Positions 54,590-64,000 of a stretch of 64,000 nucleotides of DNA are shown here, one piece after another. The notes beneath the pieces were generated by a model. That model had not been told where the DNA came from, did no database searches, and saw only the letters and a list, made by a program, of their open reading frames with translations. Within the stretch, counting starts at the first letter, position 1, and every line of letters begins with the position of its first letter. Source of the DNA: Monodelphis domestica (lineage: Eukaryota; Chordata; Mammalia; Didelphimorphia; Didelphidae); assembly GCF_027887165.1 (NCBI RefSeq), contig NC_077228.1, positions 179,234,499-179,298,498 of the forward strand, given 5' to 3'. The position numbers and the translations under genes are program-made.

Positions 54590-55007
54590 AAAGCATACCT
54601 TTAAACATGAATGGAGGCGTTCTTCCTTATGGATCCTGTGAAGTGAAATTTGGTCATTCCACAGAGCAGAGTTTTGAAGTTTTTTTTGTTGTTGTTTCTC
54701 TTTCGATTGCTGTGGACTGTGGCATAAATTGCTCTTCTAGTTCTGTAATTCTTATCCATTACTTTTTCTGAATTCATCTTTTTTTTTTTAATGGTGCAAT
54801 AATATTCCATTGCATTCCTAACACTAACCCTCAATCTCTGGGTATTCACTTGTCAGTTTTGGTTTTTTTCTGCTTTGAAAAAGCTACTGTAAATATCTTT
54901 GTAGAGAAGGGAAATTGATCTTTTTGTATTTGATTTCCTTAAGATATGTATCTAATTGTGGTATTGTGAAGTCAAAGAATGCCTAAAGTTTAATGGCTTA
55001 AAACAAC

Positions 55008-55186
55008 AATACCCTTACCTTCCATCTTGGAATCAATATTGTTTATTAGTTCCAAGGTAGAAGAGCACTAAGGGCTAGGCAATGGGCCCAGGGTCTCACA
55101 GCTAAGGAAGTGTCGGAGGTCAAATTTGAACCCAGGACCTCCAATCTCTAGGCTTGGCTCTCAATCCCCTGAGCCACCCAGATGCT
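55008..55186 (-). mobile_element. Marsupial CORE-SINE, minus
   Basis: 'acccttaccttccatcttgg', 'caaatttgaacccaggacct', 'cctgagccacccagatgct'. Confidence 0.88.
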
Positions 55187-56148
55187 CTTTAATGTCCTTT
55201 TGAACTAATTCTCAGTTCTAGCAACATGTCTATCCTTTTAGCTTCTCCAGTATTTACGTGCTTTTTTTATTTTGCCAATCTGATGAGAAGTGAAACCTCA
55301 GAGCTGTTTTAATTTTTAATTTTCTCTTACTAATATTCTCTTATTAGTAATCTGGGGCATAGCTACTTATGTTCAATAGCTTATTGTCACCTATTAGGGA
55401 ATAGTTCCTGTTTTTATTTATGTATAGCAATTCTCTATATTATCTCTTAGATATCACACTTTTTCAGAGATACTGCAAATGTCCTTTTTTAAAAAAACAA
55501 TTTTTATTTTTTTGTTCTGAACTTAAACACTCAAAAGAGCATTTTCTTATATGTAAAAAAAATGCAGAAACCACGAATTTCCATTTCATACTGCTAGTTA
55601 AAAAAAGTATGTGATTACTTTTATTGCATATTACTTTTTAAACCATCCTGCTTATCTATGCTTCCTTCAAAGCTTCCTTCTATTCTCTTCTATGGAAAAA
55701 AAATGTTTTAGTGGCTCATTAATCCTGTTTTCCACCTACCCCCAACCCCCTACCCATTAAAAATCTAGAGAAAGAAAAATGGGGGAAAAAATTCCCTATA
55801 ACAAGCAAAGTCAAGAAAAACAAACCACATAATGGTCACCACCAAAAATGCACGCCTTGTTCTGTACCTTTTTATCACCTTTCTCAGGAGACAGACAACA
55901 TGCTTCATCATAGGTCCTTGGAGACAGCTATTCAGAGTTCTTAAGTCTTTCAAAGTTACTTTTCTTTGCTATTTTATAACTGGTGTAGACATTGTTCTGC
56001 TGGTTCGGTTTGCTTCACTTTGCATCAGTTCAACAAGGATTCTCTGCATTTGTCTCACTATTTCTTATGACATAGTAATACTCCATTATATTCACATCCC
56101 ATAATTTATGCAGCCTTTCCTCAATTTTCTAAGAGGGAAAGCTACTGG

Positions 56149-56320
56149 GGGGCAGCTAAGTGGCTCAGTGGGTTGAGAACCAGGACTAGAGAAGGGAGGT
56201 CCAGGGTTCATATCTGGTTCATATCTGGCCTGAAATACTTCCTAGCTATATGACCCTGGGCAACTCACTTAATCTCCATTGCCTAACCCTTATCATTCTT
56301 CTGCTTTGTAACCCATCTAA
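56149..56320 (+). mobile_element. Marsupial CORE-SINE, tail lost
   Basis: 'ggggcagctaagtggctcag', a short local duplication 'ggttcatatctggttcatat', 'tgaccctgggcaactcactt'. The tail is missing. Confidence 0.85.
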
Positions 56321-57984
56321 TCCTTCCTTTAGCTCCACCTTTTAAATCTTCCTTTAGGATCAATTTGGTTAGCAATTAATTTATTCCCTCCTCCACAGCA
56401 CCCTCATTCTTGACCTACTCTGACCTCTCTATTCCAGCTTATTTCCCTGTTGGGTTTGATACATTTCTACACCAAATTATGTTTATGTGTGTGTTCAATA
56501 CTTCTTTGTCCATTTCAGGTGAAGTTCATCTGATGTCCCATCCCTTCCCACCCCTTTCTCCATATTTGTATAGCTTTCTTCTCATTTTTATGAGAAATAG
56601 TAGTTTTAATTACCTTTTTCTCCTTTCTACAAGGCTGTATTCCTTATATTCTTCTTTCTCTTTTCACTTTTCAAATCCTCAGAACACAACCAAATCAATT
56701 GATCCCCAAACTCTTATTTTCTTTTTTATTCAACCCTCAAATTGTCTTTTCTTTTTTAATTCTGTTGATACTCTTTGAAGACATTAAGGTTTTGAAGAGA
56801 CACTTGTTTCTTCTGTTAACCTGATAGCCATATATCATCATAGATTCTTCCAAATGCTCGGTAAACTTACCATTCCAGGTTTCTATCAACTCTCATGTTT
56901 ATATTTCCAAATTCCTACTCAGCTCTGGTCTTTTCATTAAAAATGCTTAAAAGTCCTTTATTCCATTAAAGATTAATTCTTTAACCCCTATAGGATTACA
57001 CTGTTTTGCAGGATAAATTACACATGACTGTAAACTAATAGCTATTGCTTTTAAAAATATTTCATTTTATTTATTTTAGAAGCTGCCAGGTCTTGAGTGA
57101 TTCTGACTATGGCCCTTTGCTACTTAAAACTATTTCTTTCTGGATGCATGTAGTATATTTTTCTTTGAGATAGAAGCTCCAAATTTTGGCAGTGTCATTC
57201 CTGGGACTTTCTTTTCCCCTAGGAGATAATCAGTAGTAGATTCTATCTTTACTCAGTTCTCTGGTTCTAATAGATTTGGAAAGTTTTTATTTATGATTTA
57301 AAAATATATAATGTCCACATGATGAAAAATGCTGCCCACAGTCAAACAAGGAACAATTGGAGTCTGATTGCAGACCATCTTCCACTTCATTTCCTTCATG
57401 AGATTTTGTTGTATGTGTGATGTATCATTTATCATGATATGTGTATGGAAAAATGTATTATTTGAAAGCACTGGTATAATCTGTATCAGACTATTTGCCA
57501 CCTTTGGGAGCAGGGAGGAAGAAAATCTGAATCCTAAAATGTCGGAAAACCATTGTCAAAAATGGTTTCTACATGTAACTGAAAATTTATTTTTTAAATC
57601 TATAGTGTCCAGGCTTTATTTTAAGCCATAATTTTCAGTCTGACAATTTAAAATGATCTCTTTGACCTATTTTTCAAGTCATTTCCTTTTGATATCAGGT
57701 ATATTTTCTTCCAATTTTCAATCTTTTGATTGTTTTAATACTTCATTTGTATCTCATGGAATTGCAGATTTCTGTTTGGTCTAGAGATTCCTTTAGGTAA
57801 TGTTTTCCACTTTCTCTTTCAAGTGATTAGTTCTCCTTATTCATTTTATTTTTTATATACCTTCATTTCTTCTAGGTATTCATGCAGTCCTTGTGGAAAA
57901 TTCATTTTTTCCTTTGAGTTTTTGCTTGTAGTTTTAGAATTTAGAATATATATATATTTAGAAATATATATATATATATATATA

Positions 57985-58127
57985 TTTAACACTTACCTTC
58001 TGTCTTAGAATCAGTATTGTGTATTGGTAGGTAGAAGAGCAGTAAGAGCTAGGCAATGGGGGTTAAATGACTTGCCCAGGGTCACATAGCTAGGCAAGTG
58101 TCCACTGAGCCACCTAGCTGCCTCCTC
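57985..58127 (-). mobile_element. Marsupial CORE-SINE, minus, internally deleted
   Basis: 'acacttaccttctgtcttag' and 'gcccagggtcacatagctag' jump directly to 'actgagccacctagctgcct', skipping the box B part seen in the other copies. Confidence 0.85.
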
Positions 58128-58591
58128 CCAGGATATTTTGTTATCACCTCTATCTTTTGATCAGTTAAGAATTTTCCTAGCCATATTCATGCAAGTTATC
58201 TCCTATTGTCATCTAATTTATGATGTAACATTTTAGGTCTAGGTGTGCAACTGTTTGGAATTTATGATGGCATGTTATGTTTGTCTAGACCCAATTTGGT
58301 TTTCCAGGATTTTTTTTTTGGAGGGTGTCAATTAGCAATTGTCAATATCCTTGGACATATGGAACACTAGGCTATTATGTTCAGTTGCTTCCGAGTCTTA
58401 TCTACTGTTACATTAATAATTTCTTTCTTTAAATGGGTATCAAATAGTTTTGAGGAATATACTGCTTTATAGTATACTTTATCTACTAATAATCCTATTT
58501 TTTTTTCACTATCTCCCTTGAGATTCTTGCCCTTCTCCAGATACGTTTCATGATTGTGTCTAGTTCTCTAAAATAACCTCTTCAGAGAAGG

Positions 58592-58785
58592 GGGCAGCTA
58601 GGTGGCTCAGTGGATTGAGAGTCAGACCTAGAGAAACTAGAGGCAAGAGGTCCTGGGTTTAAATCTGCCCTCAGACACTTCCCAACTATGACATTGGGCA
58701 AGTCACTTAACCCCCATTGCTTAGCCCTTAGCACTCTTCTCTTCTGCCTTAGAACCAATACACAGTAAGGGATTAAAAAAAAAAA
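58592..58785 (+). mobile_element. Marsupial CORE-SINE
   Basis: 'gggggcagctaggtggctca', 'gaggtcctgggtttaaatct', then an A-run tail. Confidence 0.9.
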
Positions 58786-59025
58786 GACCTCTTGGTAGTT
58801 TGATCAGTATGGTACTCAATCTGTAGGCAGTATTTTCACTGGGATTAAGATGACCCAATAAAAGGAAACCTCTCCAATCATTTCTCTCTTATTTCTGTAA
58901 AGGGTATTTTGTAGTTGCCCTTAGAGAAGTCCTGGGTGTGTACTTTGTCTTTCCAGTAAGAATGATTGTTAGGTTTTGAATGACTCTTCCCTTAATATTT
59001 TACTAGGTAATTGAAAGGCTAAAAT

Positions 59026-60330
59026 ATATATATATTTGCATATAGTGGGAGGGAGGAAGAAGAAGAGAAGGGGAATTGCAATCATTGCAAACTCAGGACT
59101 GAGAATCAGCCTGTCTGCCCCTCTAGAAGTTTTAGTAGCTTAAAACTGCACTAAGACTTGTGGGATACTCATATATAGGAATGGCCTAGATCTTCGCAGG
59201 GTTTTCCCAACTCAGAGATTCTAAATATGGAAAGCACAAAATCCTGGCATCCGCCTGATGAGCAGAGCCTCAGATGACCTTATCTCTAAGCCAGTCAGTC
59301 CTCCTCTCCCTTGGCCATGAGCAATGGCAGTGGACCATGGCTTCAGAATTTAGGATGGTGTAAAATTCAGCAGTGAAGGGAAATGGAACCACTGTGAATT
59401 GGGTGAAAGAAGAGACAAGAACATGAGTTTAAGGAGAGGTAACCTGGTTGTTAAAAAGTTATTCTAATAAATGTCAGGTGAATAGTCCAAAGGCAGTAAA
59501 CTACAGCTAAAGGAGAAGTGAAAAGCCCCTTAGAGTTCCGTGGAAAGGTCTTTTTTCATTTGCTTTAAATAACAGGAGGGAGGGTTGTGAAAAACACAAT
59601 TCTCCCTGGGATATTTGGGCTGGGCTCCAGGAGCTTTGCCAAGAGCAGTGAACCTGAGCTGCTTGTTTCCAAAGGGGTAGAGGAGCCAAGGAAAGCTGAC
59701 TACAGTCTGAACCAGTCATTCCTGAAACTCCAGGGAAAGAGCAGCCCATCTGGGACAAGCCACAGTGGTCGCCCCAGCATTAAGCAATGGTGTCCAGCTG
59801 GGTCAAAAGCTGCTTGGAGAAAGGGAAAAGAAAGCTTCCTTCACTAAAGGGAAAAGGTTGAAGGTGAATGGAACCTTTCCCATGCCACATTAGGGGGCAG
59901 CATGGGGTATAGCTAGGTCATCCAGTTTGGGACTCTTCCCCTGAGCAAGCTGTAACTCCCAAATTCCCAAGAGCTGCCCAGAGTGTCTCTTTAGCTGCTT
60001 GGGAACTTCAGAGTACCACACTCATCCCTCTCTGACCAGAGAGTCAATCATCATTGTGAACATTCCATTTTCAAAGCTCAATTCGTTCACTATTAGATGC
60101 CTACTCTGTGTGTTCAGTTCCAAGACTAGGGAATGGGAATCCAGGGAAAAGGAGTCTACCTTCAGAGAGCTTACCTTCTGGTAAGGAAATACATTTCCAG
60201 ATAACAAAACCTGGAGGTGATTTGAGAAGGGAAGAAAGCCCTGAAAGGAATCCTGATTCAACTTGGAAGAAACCAGGAATATCTTTTTATCCCCAACATC
60301 ACCACTGCCATGGGATAGTTATAGACACTG

Positions 60331-60380
<50 letters not shown>

Positions 60381-61392
60381 TTACTCTCTCTCTCCCCCTG
60401 TCCTTTGACTCACTTGGAAAATGTTAACAAATGGGTTGCTCCGGAACTAGCTGAATGGGACACCTGGGCTGGTTATTTATCAAGGGGATTTCCTTGAACA
60501 CTATACACAGAGTATAGAGCTGTTTCCCTTCTGGTTCACCTTTAACCCAATCAAAGCAGTTTTGATACCGCTGTCTCAAACACAAACCAAAATCATCTTC
60601 CCATGTCTGACTTCAAGCTCCTAAGGGAAGCAATGGTACCTCCACTGACTCGCACAATAAGAACCACTGAACCAAGCAACTTCGTGATTTTTAAAGTTTA
60701 TTTTAAATTAGGAGGGACAGATAGCCAACATTTCCAAAGTGGTGGATAACCAACCAGTGGATTTGGCTGATGAGCCCTCCCTCCCTTTATGACGTTTCAT
60801 TCCTGTTCCCATAACTGGCAGCCAGCTTCCCATTCCTGTCAATTCTACTTTCTCTGAGCTGAAGCTCAGAACAAAATCTTCTTTATCCTTCTAACCTAAC
60901 AGTTCTGAAAAAAGGAATCAAGAGTGTCTGGGCAGAGGGTGGGAGCAGTTTTCAAATTTTTGACTCATTATGCATCAACAACCACAAAACAAACTGTCCA
61001 AGGCTACTGGGTCAAAAGGAATGAGAAAATGGTTGGCACATAACTGCCAGAAAGCAGAGTTCCTAAAGAGATGAGTAAGCAGCTGCCCAAGACAGGTTTT
61101 TCTATAATCCTTAAGGACATTGCAAGAATATGCAAATATGTACAGGTTACTTACTTAGATCCAATATTTCCCCAAGCAAGGCAGATACTACCAACCTTAA
61201 CTGAATTTAGGATTTATTTGAGAAGCAGAGGGTAAAGGACCATATGAGACCTTACAATGTTTTCTCTTTACTTGCTTCTAGGGATCTCAATAAAGAATAC
61301 TCAACCACTGGAAACTCACAGTAGAACTTTCCTAAAAAGAGGCTGGGAACAAAATTTGGATCTGTTTGAGGGAGTAGAGGATACTAAGTTCC
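59026..61392. other. Intergenic stretch, mostly nothing recognised
   Basis: Unique-looking, higher-GC sequence with a (CA)n microsatellite at 60334-60379. No SINE and no coding gene was recognised. Short open frames have no recognisable product. Confidence 0.5.
60334..60379. repeat. (CA)n microsatellite
   Basis: About 23 CA units. Confidence 0.95.
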
Positions 61393-61623
61393 TGTCATTG
61401 TGCAGTTGTGTCCAACTCTCTGTGACTCCATTTGGGGTTTTGGGGGCAAAGATACTGAAGTGGTTTACCATTTCCTTCTCTAACTCATTTGACCAACGAG
61501 GAAACTGAGGCAAACAGGGTTAAGTGACACATCTAGTAAGTCTGAGGCCAGACTTGAAATTAGGAAGATGAATGTTTCTGACTCGAGGCCAGGCACTTAA
61601 CCCCCTGCGCTACCTAGCTGCCC
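61393..61623 (-). mobile_element. Mar-1 CORE-SINE, near complete, minus
   Basis: Tail side first: 'gtgtccaactctctgtgact', 'agatactgaagtggtttacc', then the CORE 'ggaaactgaggcaaacaggg' and the head complement 'gcgctacctagctgccct'. The tail resembles the Bov-B (RTE) 3' end. Confidence 0.85.
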
Positions 61624-62001
61624 TATTAAGTCTCTAGCTTATGTATATAAGCAGCACACAGGATCTCTTTGCATGAATTTGTCCTTTCATGGATTAACAG
61701 ACCCTTTTCTTTTGGCCTCATCATTTCCTTGTATGACACACAGCCTTCTTTGGCCCAAACTCAGCTTCTAGGGATGTGTTTGAAAAATCACGCCACTTTA
61801 TGTGTTTAATAAAGACTAATAGCTAACAAAGGTTATTTTCTGCTAATTATCTTTCAGCATTTCAAGAATGTATGCAAAAGACCGAGTTTACATTTGGTAT
61901 CCTTTGGACTAGGCCAGTAGAAGGTAAATTCAACTCTCACACTGGAAACAGGCAATGGATTAAGCAATTTATCTCAAAAAAAAAAAAAAACTAATTTGTT
62001 G

Positions 62002-62206
62002 GGAGCAGCTGTGTAGCTCAGTGGATTGAGAGCCAGGCCTAGAGATGGGAGGTCTTGGGTTCAAATCAGACCTCGGACACTTCCCAGCTGTGTGAACCTG
62101 GGCAAGTCACTTAACCCCCATTGCCTAACCCTTTCCACTCTTCAGCTTTGGAACCAATATTCCCTATTGATTCTAAGTTGGAAGGTAAGGGGGGAAAAAA
62201 ACCCAA
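62002..62206 (+). mobile_element. Marsupial CORE-SINE
   Basis: 'gtgtagctcagtggattgag', 'agccaggcctagagatggga', and the tail 'aagttggaaggtaaggggg'. It marks the nearest repeat downstream of the MIR21 transcript region. Confidence 0.9.
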
Positions 62207-62370
62207 CAAAAAACTAATTTGTCACATGACAGTTTTTGTGACTGAGAGCCCCCAAATACACAATTTCCACAAAAGTCCAGGCTGTGAGTAAATACAAACC
62301 ATATCTACCCTCCCCACCAAAGGCTACCATCCTTCAGCTCTGTACACTTATTGCCTGAACCTAGTTATTT

Positions 62371-63751
62371 ATTTATACAGTATCTGCCCCATTATAGTGT
62401 GACTTCCTTGAGGGCAGAACTTGTTTTTGCTTTTCTATATATGTGAATCCTAAAGGTTTATATAGCACAGTGCCCGGCACTACTGCATAAAATGGGATAT
62501 TGTTCTTTGTGAGTGAGGATAAATTCTGATATATCTTACTCTGCTGTTGGAAAATGATTCGGACACTTTGGGTATGAACAGAAAATTTGTAGGCTGATGC
62601 ATGAAAAGGAAAAGGAATGGAATAGACTTGATGTGAATGAGCCAAAAACCAATTTCCATAGATACTTCTTGTTTTAATATGAACAGATATAAAGCCATCC
62701 ATTTGTAAATTTCTCTTTTCCCACTAAATTAGGCACCACTCATTACTAGTGGCACACACACACACACACACTCCATTGCTTGCTAAGAAAACAAATCCAG
62801 GGACTACTTTTATTTTTTCTCTTTCATTGGAGAGGGACATCATAGATTCTGACAGGAACCAGTAAAGGAATGTGATATAGAGTTGGCTTATCTGATGATT
62901 ATGAAGGGACCAGCTAATGCATTCAAGTGGATTCATTTGGATTATCCATGAATTGAATTATCTAATAGTTTCCAAGCAGGTCTGGAAAATAGAAAACTAG
63001 CATTGTAGAATCTCATCTCCTCGAACAAGTCTCTCATTGATGTCTATAATGCAAATGGCAAGATTCCTTGCCTTCTGAAAGTACAAATTCAGATGAATGA
63101 GAGACTTTAAGGCCTAGAAACTGCTTTAGGAAAGAAAAACCCATTAGAAAACCCAAATCCCTCTGAATTTAACAGGCTTATTAATAGTGACCAAAATTTG
63201 AATGTATATCACCTGGAAAGTACAAACAAAACCCCAAACCTTTCCATTTACAGATAAAGAATTGAATCCCTACTAGTACTGTGTAACTTTGGACAAGTCC
63301 TTATCTTCTCTCTGGTTTGCAGTGACCAGTTCTGCTCAAATATTGTTGGTTCCCATATGGAGCCATGATATCCCTTTGGATGGTTTTTCAGTGCCCTGAA
63401 AGATCTCTTTATCACTATTTAAGACCCAAAATAAATAGTACACTTTAAGGAGAAAAAAACAGCAACATGCTCAGTAAGAATGCAGTAGCCCTTTCAAAAC
63501 CACAAAAGGCTTTAACTATTCCAAAAGGAACCTATTCTCTTGTATAACAAACCTTTTAACTTATAACTTTTATCGTTAGGTCACGGAAGATAACATTAAA
63601 AAACTTCCATGTAACTGTCTCCCTTTATGCTGCTCCATTGTGGCATCAGAATGCTGCCATATACTCAAGTTCTGGATTTAAAACATGATGCTGGTTGATG
63701 TTTGAATGGGAACAAAGTTTGATGTGGATGGTCAGATGAAAGATACCAAAA
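62371..63751 (-). other. MIR21: Probable 3' part of the pri-miR-21 transcript
   Basis: Repeat-poor sequence downstream (minus strand) of the hairpin. The first 28 or so bases after it (CATTTTGGTATCTTTCATCT and beyond) match the human flank as I remember it, and 'gccacaatggagcagcat' parallels human 'gccataatgcagcagtat'. A minus-strand AATAAA at about 62375-62370 is one candidate 3' end. The length is a guess. A (CA)n run lies at about 62753-62771. Confidence 0.4.
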
Positions 63752-63757
63752 TGTCAG

Positions 63758-63778
63758 ACAGCTCATCGACTGCTGTTG
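63758..63778 (-). ncRNA. MIR21: Mature miR-21-3p
   Basis: 21 bases, starting CAACAGCAGTCGATGAGC on the minus strand. Human has CAACACCAGTCGATGGGC, so two positions differ. Confidence 0.9.
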
Positions 63779-63794
63779 CCATGAGATCCAACAG

Positions 63795-63816
63795 TCAACA
63801 TCAGTCTGATAAGCTA
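63795..63816 (-). ncRNA. MIR21: Mature miR-21-5p
   Basis: 22 bases, starting TAGCTTATCAGACTG on the minus strand, identical to human miR-21-5p as I know it. Confidence 0.97.
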
Positions 63817-63823
63817 TCCGACA

Positions 63824-64000
63824 GGACGGTACAGCCATGGAGATGTCACAGATGAAGATAGGTACAAAGTGATATCCAAGCAGGATTTGATGGAACACAC
63901 ATTGACCAATTTCACTTGAAATGAGCCTGAGGGAAAATGTGATCTTCATGGTTAAAACCCAAATTCTATTCTAAACAAATAACCCAGATTACTTTTCCTA
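63824..64000 (-). other. VMP1: Probable VMP1 3' UTR / pri-miR-21 upstream flank
   Basis: The minus strand immediately 5' of the hairpin reads GACATCTCCATGGCTGTACC, matching the human flank. In human the last VMP1 exon ends at MIR21. No VMP1 coding sequence is seen, as expected, since the stop codon should lie more than 1 kb beyond the window edge. Confidence 0.6.

Larger units (their letters stand above)
54590..59025 (-). mobile_element. Stack of decayed L1 fragments, minus
   Basis: Pieces near 54600-54990, 55215-55480 and 55960-56135 carry L1 3' landmarks in reverse ('gtgcaataatattccattgc', 'gacatagtaatactccatta'). About 58140-59025 resembles early ORF2 in reverse ('tggtagtttgatcagtatgg'). 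56420-57980 is T-rich and may be ORF1, but this is weak. Interleaved with four SINEs and an AT repeat near 57945-57985. Confidence 0.45.
63752..63823 (-). ncRNA. MIR21: microRNA miR-21 precursor hairpin
   Basis: This 72-base minus-strand hairpin equals the human pre-miR-21 length. It starts TGTCGGATAGC and ends GTCTGACA, which pair as the basal stem. miR-21-5p (seed AGCUUAU) is 63816-63795 and miR-21-3p is 63778-63758. Compared with the human hairpin as I recall it, the 5p arm is unchanged and the 3p arm has two changes. There are single changes in the lower stem and the loop. miR-21 represses targets such as PTEN and PDCD4 and is transcribed from a promoter inside VMP1. Its position downstream of TUBD1 on the opposite strand fits the human order. 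Confidence 0.98.

Noticed and set aside
60108-60497. 129-codon frame with a threonine-histidine run
   Set aside because: The run is the translated (CA)n microsatellite; no recognisable product.
63665-63949. 94-codon minus-strand frame over MIR21
   Set aside because: Crosses the microRNA hairpin; VMP1 coding sequence should lie outside the window and the peptide is not VMP1-like.
1-64000. Evenly recurring 180-base blocks that might look like an array or CRISPR
   Set aside because: They are dispersed SINEs in both orientations with irregular spacing and varied divergence.

Overview
The window is vertebrate nuclear DNA from a marsupial. It has eight-exon split coding with GT-AG introns, a CpG-island promoter, and more than 25 copies of tRNA-headed marsupial CORE-SINEs (a WSINE1/SINE1-like family and Mar-1 with a Bov-B-like tail). 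It also has marsupial-type L1 ends, CR1/L3 LINEs, hAT elements and retroviral LTR fossils. A didelphid (opossum) is my guess from repeat texture, but I cannot fix the species.

Gene order from left to right: exon 1 of RPS6KB1 (S6 kinase 1, minus strand, 3681-3821), a shared CpG-island promoter (about 3150-4480), the whole TUBD1 gene (delta-tubulin, plus strand, untranslated exon near 4305-4382, coding exons 10250-34805), a repeat-rich interval of about 28 kb without a recognised protein gene, and the MIR21 hairpin on the minus strand (63752-63823). The last 177 bases are probably VMP1 3' UTR. This is the order RPS6KB1-TUBD1-MIR21/VMP1 known from human 17q23, inverted here. RPS6KB1 and TUBD1 are head to head. 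TUBD1 and VMP1/MIR21 are convergent.

The TUBD1 coding exons join to an uninterrupted 453-codon frame, the same length as the human protein. The RPS6KB1 exon keeps both known start codons (p85 and p70 forms) and the raptor-binding TOS motif. The MIR21 hairpin keeps an unchanged miR-21-5p.

The most unusual structure is a 770-base inverted repeat in TUBD1 intron 5 (15235-16004 against 16572-17341). It has one mismatch, no indels and a 567-base spacer, and two halves of a hAT-like element lie at its junctions. Also notable are a perfect 29-base stem with a 9-base loop in RPS6KB1 intron 1, a gag-bearing retroviral fossil with a 35-base inverted terminal copy, a row of NRF1-like CATGCGC sites in the shared promoter, and an unassigned CpG-rich patch near 46.3 kb. 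I see no CRISPR array, operon or other prokaryote-type system.
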